Shown: positions 1-6,867, counted from the first letter of the stretch. The stretch is 14,166 nt of DNA from CAZADA01 sp964636945 (GCA_964636945.1 CAZWVH010000071.1:1-14166), one strand, 5' to 3'. Notes: generated from the sequence alone by a model not told the origin. A program made the numbers and translations.

Positions 1-2
1 CA

Positions 3-95
3 AGAGCGAGAGTGTGCGGAAGAGACTTGTTACAGATGTATGAGTTTGATAAATCTTCGCTAAAAGAGGGGGTGAGAGATTGGGTGTTCAGGTAA
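3..95 (+). CDS. Possible C-terminal tail of an upstream gene (partial, uncertain)
   Basis: Reading from base 3, a frame stays open to a TAA at 93-95. It encodes about 30 residues that look protein-like (ending in KEGVRDWVFR). If real, it overlaps the start of the following protease gene by 16 bases, which would suggest translational coupling, and the protease's Shine-Dalgarno sequence lies inside it. The other two forward frames are also open from the edge, to stops at 61-63 and 41-43, so at this length the choice of frame is a judgement. No function can be given. Confidence 0.25.
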   Translation, partial: RARVCGRDLLQMYEFDKSSLKEGVRDWVFR

Positions 96-817
96 TCAGG
101 GGTATTGTATTAGTTCTCTTAATCAATACCGTTCCCGCCATTGCGCAAGCCGACTTTGACCACCCAAAGCTGGATGGATCGAAGCAATATTATTTTCGAA
201 ATTATATTGAGTTCACTGGCAGTAGAGAAGCGGCGGGCGCGTCTGGTTTCTTTGTGGAACGGAATGGTGTGATCCAATACATCACTGCAAAGCACGTGCT
301 TGGTCCCAGCATGGGCATCGAACCTGCAGTCAGTCCGGATCCCGCTCAGTTTGAGAATGAACTTGTTTCTTGGACCGTTATCACGCCGCCCAATTACGAA
401 CCGATGGCGTTCGTGTACGAGCTTGCAACTTCGAGCGCCGACTTAACAGAGGATCGGATTGCGCTCAACGCGTTGATGGTGACTGACGTTGATCCTGCAG
501 AGCTCGGTGACATGCCCATGCCAACCGTTGAGGCCGGCGTCCTTGAGATCGCACGCACAATGCCCTCACGAGGGGACCCGCTCTTTCTAATAGGCTGTCC
601 ATATAGCCAAGAGGATTGTAGCCAAAATACCTATCAGTTGATCTCTCGGGATCTTGATTCAGATGGATATCTCAACGCAAGTTGGAGTGGCGACCGCGTG
701 GAGCTGTCTGGCTTTTCTGGTGCACCAGTCGTGAACCAGCAGGGGGAAGTGGTAGCGATGGTGGTGGTTGTCTCGCACGCAGGCAATCCTGTTGCTCAAC
801 CCATTGTAGGATGGTAA
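80..817 (+). CDS. Secreted trypsin-like serine protease (S1/PA clan)
   Basis: A predicted exported endopeptidase of the chymotrypsin (PA) fold, 245 residues. The N-terminus has an Arg followed by a hydrophobic run and a likely signal-peptidase site near residue 22 (AIA-QA), so it should act in the periplasm or outside the cell. A catalytic triad can be proposed: His72 in TAKHV, Asp125 in DRIAL, and Ser213 in GFSGAP, followed by the usual strand VVNQQGEVVAMVVV. Cys173 and Cys180 could form a disulfide. The start is a TTG preceded by a strong purine run (AAAGAGGGGGTGAG); no in-frame ATG would leave the signal peptide intact. The C-terminus comes soon after the last core strand, so there is no PDZ or anchoring domain. 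Base composition is more AT-rich than the genes to the right, and a repeat cluster follows it. Both fit acquisition by transfer but do not prove it. The substrate is unknown. Confidence 0.72.
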   Translation: MGVQVIRGIVLVLLINTVPAIAQADFDHPKLDGSKQYYFRNYIEFTGSREAAGASGFFVERNGVIQYITAKHVLGPSMGIEPAVSPDPAQFENELVSWTVITPPNYEPMAFVYELATSSADLTEDRIALNALMVTDVDPAELGDMPMPTVEAGVLEIARTMPSRGDPLFLIGCPYSQEDCSQNTYQLISRDLDSDGYLNASWSGDRVELSGFSGAPVVNQQGEVVAMVVVVSHAGNPVAQPIVGW

Positions 818-859
818 TAATAACTGATTGTTAGTTTCACGCCGACGGCGCAGCTTGAT

Positions 860-891
860 GGTAGGCAATGCAACGCTTTTGCCCACCCTAC
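860..891 (+). repeat. REP-like hairpin repeat, copy 1
   Basis: This 32-bp sequence matches 28 of 32 positions with the copy at 1162-1193, in the same orientation. All four differences lie in the left half, and the right half (GCTTTTGCCCACCCTAC) is identical. It is an imperfect stem (GTAGGCAA against TTGCCCAC). I recognise the type as the widespread 'GGTGGGCAA...TTGCCCACCCTAC' intergenic repeat of proteobacteria. This copy is the more degraded of the two. Confidence 0.75.
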
Positions 892-920
892 GCCCCACCC
901 AAATTCATCACATCGTCGCT

Positions 921-985
921 TCCCACTCCGACGCGGTGGCGGCGCACGGAGTTTGCGGACCCGAGACACCGCGGCGTGAGTGGGA
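921..985. repeat. Large imperfect hairpin A (TCCCACTC...GAGTGGGA)
   Basis: Outer arms TCCCACTC (921-928) and GAGTGGGA (978-985) are exact reverse complements. They enclose a second exact pair, CGCGGTG (932-938) and CACCGCG (967-973). The element continues into CCCAGG at 986-991, which pairs with CCTGGG at 1053-1058 just before hairpin B, so the two hairpins face each other as an inverted pair. It is probably a REP/BIME-type structural repeat. No coding potential is seen. Confidence 0.65.
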
Positions 986-1058
986 CCCAGGGGGCGACGG
1001 GTTGAGCGTTAAGGGACACGCAGCCTTCGCCAAATAGTGCGTTCCAATACCTCCTGGG

Positions 1059-1119
1059 TCCCACCGATCTCGCCGTTTTTTTCGCCGCGAATTCCGAGCG
1101 CGGCGGCTCGACGGTGGGA
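1059..1119. repeat. Large imperfect hairpin B (TCCCACCG...CGGTGGGA)
   Basis: Outer arms TCCCACCG (1059-1066) and CGGTGGGA (1112-1119) are exact reverse complements. The interior contains the stem CGCCGCG (1083-1089) with CGCGGCG (1099-1105) and an overlapping alternative, CGAGC (1095-1099) with GCTCG (1106-1110), so more than one fold is possible. It shares the TCCCAC/GTGGGA ends and a flanking TGGG with hairpin A but has a different core. A run of seven T follows the left half, at 1076-1082. Confidence 0.6.
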
Positions 1120-1161
1120 AACGAGCGTTCGTTATATAGTCGAGACAATTGCACAAATTGT

Positions 1162-1193
1162 GGTGGGCAACGCTGCGCTTTTGCCCACCCTAC
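1162..1193 (+). repeat. REP-like hairpin repeat, copy 2
   Basis: A clean 9-bp stem, GGTGGGCAA (1162-1170) with TTGCCCACC (1181-1189), and a 10-nt loop. It is a direct repeat of 860-891 and lies 38 bases beyond the end of rmlA. In the rmlA transcript it would form a stable 3' hairpin that could protect the message from exonucleases or help end transcription. There is no U-tract, so I do not call it an intrinsic terminator. Confidence 0.75.
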
Positions 1194-1231
1194 AGCACAC
1201 CACTTCGGCTCGTGGTGATTTCTTCCACCCC

Positions 1232-2104
1232 TCACATCCCATCGGCCAGGCGACGCAAATAGCGGCAATAGGGGTTGTTGGGATACCGATCGGCCGCGGC
1301 GCGCAACGCATCGACGCTGATCCAACCTTGGCGAAACGCAATTTCTTCCAGGCACCCAATGGAGAGGCCCTGGCGGGTTTCCAACGTGCGGACAAATTCG
1401 CTGGCCTGCAGCAGGCTGTCGAATGTGCCGCCGTCAAACCAGGCATAGCCACGGCCCATTTTTTCCACCGTCAGCTGGCCCGCTTCCAAGTAGATCTGGT
1501 TGAGATCGGTGATCTCCAGCTCGCCGCGTTTAGAGGGGCGGATGGTGTTGGCGTGCGCGCTGGCTTGGCCGTCGTAAAAATAAAGTCCAGTCACCGCCCA
1601 ATGCGAACGCGGGCGTGTGGGTTTTTCCTCGATGGTGGTGGCGCGTCCTGTGTCGTCAAAGCTGACCACGCCATAGCGCTGCGGGTCATTGACCTGATAG
1701 CCGAAAACCGATGCGCCATGCGCTCGCGCCGCGGCCCGGGCCAGCAGCGCTGATAACCCTTCGCCGAAAAACAAATTGTCGCCCAGCGCCATCACGCAGG
1801 GCGCGCCGGCCAAGAAATCCTCGGCGATGAGCAGCGCCTGGGCCAAGCCCTCGGGTTTGGGTTGGACGGCGTAAGCGATGGTGACGCCCCATTGCGCCCC
1901 GGTTCCCAATGTGCGCTGAAATGCGGATTGATCCTCGGGCGTGGTGATGATCAGGATTTCACGTACGCCCGACAGCATGATCGCTGAGAGCGGATAGTAG
2001 ATCATGGGCTTGTTATAGATGGGCATAAGTTGCTTCGACACGCCGGCAGTGAGCGGATACAACCGGCTGCCGGCGCCGCCTGCCAAGACTATGCCTTTGC
2101 GCAT
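1232..2104 (-). CDS. rmlA: Glucose-1-phosphate thymidylyltransferase
   Basis: Catalyses dTTP + glucose 1-phosphate to dTDP-glucose + pyrophosphate, the first step towards dTDP-L-rhamnose and other dTDP-sugars for surface polysaccharides; cytoplasmic. The 290-residue protein is full length for the family. It has the nucleotide-binding loop LAGGAGSRLYPLT (7-19), QLMPIYNKPMIYYPLS (25-40), the metal-binding Asp109 in ALGDN, the EKPTRP segment, and the C-terminal GTFDSLLQAS sugar/allosteric region. I chose the ATG at 2104 because AAAGAGG lies at normal spacing upstream and the protein then begins exactly at MRKGIVLAGG; an upstream in-frame start adds ten unconserved residues. The usual rmlB, rmlC and rmlD partners are not beside it. 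Its neighbour is the divergent nnrD. Confidence 0.93.
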   Translation of the reverse strand: MRKGIVLAGGAGSRLYPLTAGVSKQLMPIYNKPMIYYPLSAIMLSGVREILIITTPEDQSAFQRTLGTGAQWGVTIAYAVQPKPEGLAQALLIAEDFLAGAPCVMALGDNLFFGEGLSALLARAAARAHGASVFGYQVNDPQRYGVVSFDDTGRATTIEEKPTRPRSHWAVTGLYFYDGQASAHANTIRPSKRGELEITDLNQIYLEAGQLTVEKMGRGYAWFDGGTFDSLLQASEFVRTLETRQGLSIGCLEEIAFRQGWISVDALRAAADRYPNNPYCRYLRRLADGM

Positions 2105-2185
2105 GGGAACCTCTTTGTGTTGCACAGCTGTCATCGCATGGCCGTTAATCGGTAAAAAAGTCTAGACTGCAGGGGGAGCCCGCCT

Positions 2186-3070
2186 GTGATTGAGATTACC
2201 CCTGATGTCTGGCGCGAACGTCTGGCCAAACCTGTCCAAGCGCACAAGTATGATCACGGACATTGTGTGGTCTCGGCTGGCGGATTTGGCGCGACGGGCG
2301 CAGCCCGGCTGGCGGCGCGCGCAGCGCTCCGAGTGGGCGCGGGGCTGGTGACAGTGGTCGCGCCAGGAGAGGCGTTGGCCGAATGCGCCGCCCAACTCAC
2401 GGCCATCATGCTGCGCCAAGCCGACACGGCCCCAGCTTTTGGAGACGTACTGGCTGATCGGCGGATGAACAGTGTGGTCGTGGGGCCGGGCCATGACAGC
2501 GCGCCAGGTGGGCGCTCGCGCACGCGATCCTTCGCCACCACGGCGCTTTCGCGATCTCAATTTGTGGTGCTGGATGCTGATGCGCTCACCTGTTGGAGCG
2601 ACAGCCGGCGCGCTGATCCGGGAATCCTGTTTCATGCCATTGATCACGATGCTGTGGTGCTCACCCCACACGCCGGAGAATTCCAAACGCTATTTCCTGA
2701 TCTTGATTTGAGCGAACGCGCCAATCCAGAGGTTCGGGCCGAGGCGGTCTTGGAAGCCGCGACGCGATCCCAGGCCACGGTGTTGTTGAAGGGCGCCATC
2801 ACTTTGATTGGCGCGCCCGATGGCCGGGTTGGCGTGCACCGTGCAGTGGACCAACGGGCTGCTCCCTGGTTGGCGACGGCGGGCTCAGGAGATGTTTTGG
2901 CGGGACTGATCGCTGGTCTCGGCGCGCGAGGCTGGAGCGCGTTTGACGCAGCTTGTGCAGCCGTCGCACTGCACGTGGATTGTGCCTTGTCGGTGGGTCC
3001 TGGCCTTATTGCAGAAGACTTGCCCGACGCCGTGCCAAAGGTGTTGAACGCCGTTCATGACGCGTCTTAG
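2186..3070 (+). CDS. nnrD: ADP/ATP-dependent NAD(P)H-hydrate dehydratase (stand-alone)
   Basis: Metabolite-repair enzyme that dehydrates the S form of damaged, hydrated NAD(P)H back to NAD(P)H using a nucleoside triphosphate or diphosphate; cytoplasmic, ribokinase-like fold. Visible signatures over 294 residues are the GGFGATGAARLAARAALRVGAG opening region (32-53), VVVGPG (97-102), VLDADALT (128-135), VLTPHAGEF (158-166), LKGAITLIG (201-209) and the catalytic/anion-hole motif ATAGSGDVLAG (230-240). The start is a GTG at 2186 with AGGGGGAG 7 bases upstream. In many bacteria this domain is fused behind an NAD(P)HX epimerase domain (YjeF_N). Here only the dehydratase half exists, and no epimerase remnant lies in the 81-bp gap before it. 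The perfect 10-bp palindrome AGTCTAGACT (2159-2168) sits just upstream of the Shine-Dalgarno sequence; its role is unknown. Confidence 0.9.
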   Translation: MIEITPDVWRERLAKPVQAHKYDHGHCVVSAGGFGATGAARLAARAALRVGAGLVTVVAPGEALAECAAQLTAIMLRQADTAPAFGDVLADRRMNSVVVGPGHDSAPGGRSRTRSFATTALSRSQFVVLDADALTCWSDSRRADPGILFHAIDHDAVVLTPHAGEFQTLFPDLDLSERANPEVRAEAVLEAATRSQATVLLKGAITLIGAPDGRVGVHRAVDQRAAPWLATAGSGDVLAGLIAGLGARGWSAFDAACAAVALHVDCALSVGPGLIAEDLPDAVPKVLNAVHDAS

Positions 3071-3166
3071 CGCGCCAAGGTTCTCTATACTTGTTATTGG
3101 CGTAGACGCGGTTAGGGTGCCGGCCCAGCTCTCATAACAATTGCCTGATGACTTTAAGGACGCCCA

Positions 3167-4102
3167 ATGAGCACACAACCGCTTTCAGATCGCCTGCCCG
3201 ATTATGTCCAATCGCGCTGGGGCGGATGGGGAGGCGGACCGCTCGCGGCTCTGGCCGCATTGGCGAGCGCGCTGTTTGCCGCCGGAGCCGGGGGAGCGCG
3301 TGCGCCAATATGGATCCTGATCTTGGCCGTGATTTTGGGCTTGCTGCAGTATTTCCTGGGACGGCTTGCCATCGATGCGGAGCGATTGGACGCGTCCGCC
3401 AAACCTGATCCACTGTCGAGAGCTGAAGTGCGGTTCGCCGCGTTGACCATTGCCGCAATCCAGTTGGCTATCTTGATCAGCGTGGGAGCGCTGTTGGACG
3501 CCTGGTTGGCGCCGGGTCTGTGGCTGGCGGCGCAAGCGGTCATGTTGGGCGGCGTCGTCTTGGACCGCAAATGTCGGGCGCAAGAACCATCGAACCCAAT
3601 GAGCATATTGGCGCCGGCTGATCTTGGGATCACGCTTGCCGCATTTTTCACCGGGTTTGCCTTTGCCGGGGCGATGGGCGGCGCCTCGGCGGGGCAGGTG
3701 ATCACGCCGATGACCCTCATAATGGCTCTGGCGTGGACAGGCGTTGTGCTGATTGATTTGCTGTGTCGTCACATTGCCGATCATACGCAAGCTCAAGAAC
3801 CGCTCTTTATGGGCGCGGCGCGCCACATCCTGGTGATTGCTGGGATGGTCGGCGGGTTTGCGGTCATTGCGTTTGCCGTGGGCCTTCATCGAGCGGGAAT
3901 CTACGCGCCACCGCCCGTGGCGATTATCGCAGTTGTGCTGACCGCGATCCTGGTCACGCTGTGGCCCGCATTTGGTTCTCGGCTCACCCATGAAGGGCTT
4001 CACAACGCTCAACGAGGCGCGTCAAGTCACGCCGTTACGTGGCTCGTTTTGCTGGCGCTCGGCGGATGGTTCGCCGGAGCGCCGATTTGGTACGGCGCTT
4101 AA
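3167..4102 (+). CDS. Polytopic membrane protein, possible UbiA-fold relative
   Basis: An integral inner-membrane protein of 311 residues with about nine hydrophobic segments, near 25-43, 47-65, 89-110, 113-132, 150-170, 178-199, 218-240, 249-268 and 287-305. I do not recognise it by name. Its layout resembles UbiA-type prenyltransferases, which have nine helices and Asp-rich loops after helices 2 and 6. Here the loop after helix 2 reads IDAERLDASAKPDPLSRAE (69-87), which recalls the family's D-rich 'KPxRPL' region without the intact NDxxDxxxD motif. The loop after helix 6 has IDLLCRHIADHTQ (196-208) instead of a clean DxxxD. That is an inference from pattern only. The ATG has TAAGGA 6 bases upstream. 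A TATACT at 3086-3091 could be a -10 box, but no convincing -35 accompanies it. It ends 9 bases from the convergent phhA. Confidence 0.8.
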   Translation: MSTQPLSDRLPDYVQSRWGGWGGGPLAALAALASALFAAGAGGARAPIWILILAVILGLLQYFLGRLAIDAERLDASAKPDPLSRAEVRFAALTIAAIQLAILISVGALLDAWLAPGLWLAAQAVMLGGVVLDRKCRAQEPSNPMSILAPADLGITLAAFFTGFAFAGAMGGASAGQVITPMTLIMALAWTGVVLIDLLCRHIADHTQAQEPLFMGAARHILVIAGMVGGFAVIAFAVGLHRAGIYAPPPVAIIAVVLTAILVTLWPAFGSRLTHEGLHNAQRGASSHAVTWLVLLALGGWFAGAPIWYGA

Positions 4103-4111
4103 CGCCTTCAA

Positions 4112-5047
4112 TCAGACCGGCTTGGCCCCGCTCGCGCGTCCGCCGCGAAGTTGATACTCTTGTGTGCCGCGATGGTAGACATAGTCCGTATCGAGGACCG
4201 CCGTATTGGCGTACTGAAAGCTTGGCCCGAGCGTTTCATAAATGGGCTCGAACGGACGTTTTTCAGTGCCTGCAAAGAGTTCCTCAAATGAACCAATCAC
4301 AAAATAGGTCGGCTGCAGGTCCGAGATTGTGTAATCAGTGCGCATGACCCGGTCGACCTGCAAGTGAATTCGATTGGGTGATTGGGCTTCCAATGCGAAC
4401 ACGGATTCGGTCGGCCCTGACAGAATGCCCGCGCCATATACGCGCAAGCCATGGTCCTCGCGGATCAAGCCAAACTCCACTGTATACCAATAGAGCGCGC
4501 TCAGCGCCTTCAGCCGGTTGTAACGCAGCGCTTTCCAGCCAGCGCGTCCATAGGCCTCCATATAGTCGGCAAAGACTTGGTCAGTGAGCAACGGCACATG
4601 GCCGAACACGTCATGAAAGACATCTGGTTCCTGAATATAGTCAAACGTCTCGCGAGTGCGGATAAAGTTGCCGGCTGGAAACCGGCGATTGGCCAGGTGA
4701 TAGAAGAACACATGATCTGGGATCAACATGGGGACAGGCACCACGCTCCAGCCGGTGATGCCGCGTAGTTCTTCGCTGATGGTATGAAAATCGGGCACAC
4801 CGCCTCGACCAAGATCGAGTCGCTTCAGCCCGTGTTGAAACGCTGAACAGGCCCTGCCGGGCAGCACGGCCATCTGGCGCTCAAACAACTCATCCCAGAT
4901 CTTGTGCTCTTCAGGAGTGTATTCGCGTTGCTGCGGCTCAAGCCAATCGGCCTGTAAGCCTGAAGGCTTTTTCAAGGGCGCTACGAACACGTCCTCGGGC
5001 AGTTCAGGGATTCGCGTAAAGTCTGTTTCCAATTCGTCGCGCGGCAT
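4112..5047 (-). CDS. phhA: Phenylalanine 4-hydroxylase
   Basis: Tetrahydropterin- and Fe(II)-dependent monooxygenase converting L-Phe and O2 to L-Tyr; cytoplasmic. The 311-residue protein is the short, single-domain bacterial form, without the regulatory ACT domain of animal enzymes. The iron-binding facial triad is visible: His145 and His150 in PDVFHDVFGHVPLL and Glu191 in YWYTVEFGL. The pterin/substrate segments GWSVVPVPMLIPDHVFFYHLANRRFP and FIRTRETFDYIQEPD also match the family. A near-perfect Shine-Dalgarno, AAGGAGGA, precedes the ATG. It is the last gene of the tyrosine operon, 39 bases after the aminotransferase. No pterin-4a-carbinolamine dehydratase (phhB), its usual partner, is in the window. 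Confidence 0.96.
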   Translation of the reverse strand: MPRDELETDFTRIPELPEDVFVAPLKKPSGLQADWLEPQQREYTPEEHKIWDELFERQMAVLPGRACSAFQHGLKRLDLGRGGVPDFHTISEELRGITGWSVVPVPMLIPDHVFFYHLANRRFPAGNFIRTRETFDYIQEPDVFHDVFGHVPLLTDQVFADYMEAYGRAGWKALRYNRLKALSALYWYTVEFGLIREDHGLRVYGAGILSGPTESVFALEAQSPNRIHLQVDRVMRTDYTISDLQPTYFVIGSFEELFAGTEKRPFEPIYETLGPSFQYANTAVLDTDYVYHRGTQEYQLRGGRASGAKPV

Positions 5048-5086
5048 GGTCAGTCCTCCTTGAGTTTTGGTATGCGCGCAGTTCGG

Positions 5087-6307
5087 CTACGTCATCACAG
5101 TCGAAATCGCCTCAGCTACAAGGTCAATATGCGGCGCCGAAAGACCAGCAATATTGATGCGTCCCGAGTTGGGCAGGTAGATCGCCCAATCGTTTTTGAG
5201 CGTCTCGGCCGCGCCTGGCGGTAAAGCCAGCATGGAAAACATACCACGTTGGTTTGCGATTGAGTCATAAGCCGCATCGCCAGTGCGCGCATGCAACGCG
5301 GCTGCAAAACGCGTGCGCAAATCATCGATCCGCGCGCGCATGAGTTCCAGTTCCTCCTCCCAGTCTTGTCGCAGGTCATCATCATCAAGGATTTCCGCGA
5401 CAATGGCGGCGCCGTGCGCGGGCGGCATGGAATAATTGGCCCGCGCCACGTCGGCGGCATGGCTGCTAATCGCCGCCGCTGCGGTCGGAGTGTCAGCCAT
5501 GATCAACAACGCACCAGCGCGTTCACGATAAAGGCCAAAATTCTTGGAACATGAATACGAAACCATGGCCATTGGGATCTCGTCGAGCAACGCGCGAACG
5601 CCTGCAATGTCACGCTCAAGCGATTCCCCTAGACCGTGATAGGCCACGTCCACGAAAGGCGTGAGGCCCCGGTCCACGCAAAAGCGCGCCAGACGCGTCC
5701 AATCGGCCTCGGTGAGATCAGCGCCGGTGGGATTGTGGCATGGACCTTGGACAAGAACCACGTCGCCCGGTCGCGCCTCTTCCAGGTCGGCGAACATGGC
5801 GTCAACATCAACCACACCAGACTGCGCGTCATAATAGCTATAGGTCACCGGAGTGAGTCCGGCCGAGCGCACGACATGGGGATGATTGGGCCAACTCGGC
5901 TCACTCATCCAAACACGGGCTTTGGGATTGGCGCGAGCCGCCACACCAAAGCCAACCGCTAACGCACCGCAGCCACCTGGGGTGGTGAAGCTGATAAGTT
6001 GCTCGCCTAGCGCCGTTGAGCGCTGATCGCCAAACACCAGCGCACACACACGATCGCAAAAGCCCAGATTGCCGCGAGGGCCCTCATAAACCTTGGTTCC
6101 GCCGGGGGCGGCCAGACGCGCTTCAGCGCGCGCCACTGCGTCCATAAGCGGGGTCTGTCCCAGCTCGTTACGATAAACACCCACGCCCAAATCAATCTTG
6201 TCAGCGCGCAGGTCAGCGCGAAACGCCGCCATAAGGCCCAAGAGCGGATCGGCAGGGCGCTGTGTGAGATTCTGTAATAAGTAACCGGCGTTGGCGGTCG
6301 TGGTCAT
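5087..6307 (-). CDS. tyrB: Aromatic-amino-acid aminotransferase (class I)
   Basis: PLP-dependent transaminase of the AspC/TyrB family. In this setting it most likely converts tyrosine + 2-oxoglutarate to 4-hydroxyphenylpyruvate + glutamate; cytoplasmic. Over 406 residues one sees the substrate-entry segment DLGVGVYRNELGQTP, Asn192 in HNPTGADLT, Asp220 and Tyr223 in FVDVAYHG (PLP ring N and O contacts), the Schiff-base Lys255 in SYSCSKNFGLYRERAG, and the substrate-carboxylate Arg in SGRINIAGL near the end. I place the start at the ATG at 6307, two bases after the stop of the preceding VOC gene and behind a GGAG. A longer in-frame start overlapping that gene would add 24 unlike residues. Sequence alone does not separate aspartate from aromatic preference; the operon argues for tyrosine. 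Confidence 0.9.
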   Translation of the reverse strand: MTTTANAGYLLQNLTQRPADPLLGLMAAFRADLRADKIDLGVGVYRNELGQTPLMDAVARAEARLAAPGGTKVYEGPRGNLGFCDRVCALVFGDQRSTALGEQLISFTTPGGCGALAVGFGVAARANPKARVWMSEPSWPNHPHVVRSAGLTPVTYSYYDAQSGVVDVDAMFADLEEARPGDVVLVQGPCHNPTGADLTEADWTRLARFCVDRGLTPFVDVAYHGLGESLERDIAGVRALLDEIPMAMVSYSCSKNFGLYRERAGALLIMADTPTAAAAISSHAADVARANYSMPPAHGAAIVAEILDDDDLRQDWEEELELMRARIDDLRTRFAAALHARTGDAAYDSIANQRGMFSMLALPPGAAETLKNDWAIYLPNSGRINIAGLSAPHIDLVAEAISTVMT

Positions 6308-6309
6308 AC

Positions 6310-6867
6310 TCAAGACTCCGAAGCAATTTTTTCGTGCAGCCAGGCGGCATGGCGAGGCGCCTTTTTGGTTGCACTCCATTCAGCCAGCATCTCGGGCGCC
6401 ACGCGGTGAAGCTCGTCCATTTGATCTTGTGTTCGCGTGTCGGCGGCCAGCTCTAGCCGATGGCCATTGGGGTCAAAAAAGTAGATCGACTTGAAGATTC
6501 CGTGATTGGTGGGGCCTAATACATCAATGCCCAGCGACTCAACGTGCGCTTTGGCGGCCAACAGCTCGTCCATGCTGCCCACGCGCAGGGCGATGTGCTG
6601 CACCCAAACCGGCGTGTTTTGGTCGCGATCCATGTCCGGCTTTGTCGGCAATTCAAAGAACGCCAGAACATTGCCGTTCCCCGCATCCATGAAGATGTGC
6701 ATGTAAGGATCGGGCTCGCCGGTGGATGGCACTTTGTCCTCAGCGATGGCCAGCTGGAAATCCATGCCCAGCACTTTTTGATAAAACTCCACGGTCTCCT
6801 TGGCGTCTTTGCAGCGATAGGCGACATGATGAAAGCCGAGCGTTTTTGGTGCGGTTTGCGTGGTCAT
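6310..6867 (-). CDS. VOC-family (glyoxalase/bleomycin-resistance fold) metalloprotein
   Basis: A 185-residue vicinal-oxygen-chelate protein with two beta-alpha-beta-beta-beta modules. Likely metal ligands sit at the expected places: His14 (in GFHHVAYRCKD), Glu72 (FFELP), His91 (VQHIALRV) and Glu139 (GHRLELAAD). The DPNGHRLEL segment is typical of the dioxygenase/glyoxalase branch. A charged tail of about 40 residues follows the fold. Its ATG overlaps the stop of the preceding gene (ATGA), behind AGGAGGAG, so it is translationally coupled. With hpd, tyrB and phhA around it, a role in aromatic catabolism is likely, for example on a hydroxyphenylpyruvate-derived or thiol-conjugated by-product. 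It is not HPPD, being half that size and lacking the HPPD C-terminal motif. The reaction is unknown. Confidence 0.85.
   Translation of the reverse strand: MTTQTAPKTLGFHHVAYRCKDAKETVEFYQKVLGMDFQLAIAEDKVPSTGEPDPYMHIFMDAGNGNVLAFFELPTKPDMDRDQNTPVWVQHIALRVGSMDELLAAKAHVESLGIDVLGPTNHGIFKSIYFFDPNGHRLELAADTRTQDQMDELHRVAPEMLAEWSATKKAPRHAAWLHEKIASES

Larger units (their letters stand above)
818..1231. other. Gene-free repeat-rich intergenic region
   Basis: These 414 bases between the protease stop and the convergent rmlA stop hold no convincing gene. The open frames here lack ribosome-binding sites and protein-like composition, and they run through the repeats. What the region does contain is palindromic DNA: two copies of a 32-bp REP-like sequence near its ends, two larger hairpins in the middle, a short CGCCGCG/CGCGGCG stem, and the palindrome CACAAATTGTG at 1152-1162. 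Each repeat has its own entry. Confidence 0.75.

Noticed and set aside
1037..1753. A 238-codon plus-strand open frame opposite rmlA
   Set aside because: It begins within the hairpin repeats and runs antisense through a clearly conserved RmlA; there is no ribosome-binding site and no family resemblance.
2105..2185. Promoters in the rmlA-nnrD divergent gap
   Set aside because: The best forward candidate (TTGCAC at 2120-2125 with TTAATC at 2145-2150) has 19-base spacing and weak matches. Promoters must exist here, but I cannot place them.
3185..4012. A 275-codon minus-strand open frame opposite the membrane protein
   Set aside because: Its composition (Arg, Gln, Asp and His rich without pattern) is that of the complement of a hydrophobic protein. 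The plus-strand gene has a proper start and membrane helices.
4094..4106. GGCG-CTTAA-CGCC hairpin over the stop codon between the convergent membrane-protein and phhA genes
   Set aside because: It is only a four-base-pair stem with no U-tract, too weak to call a terminator.
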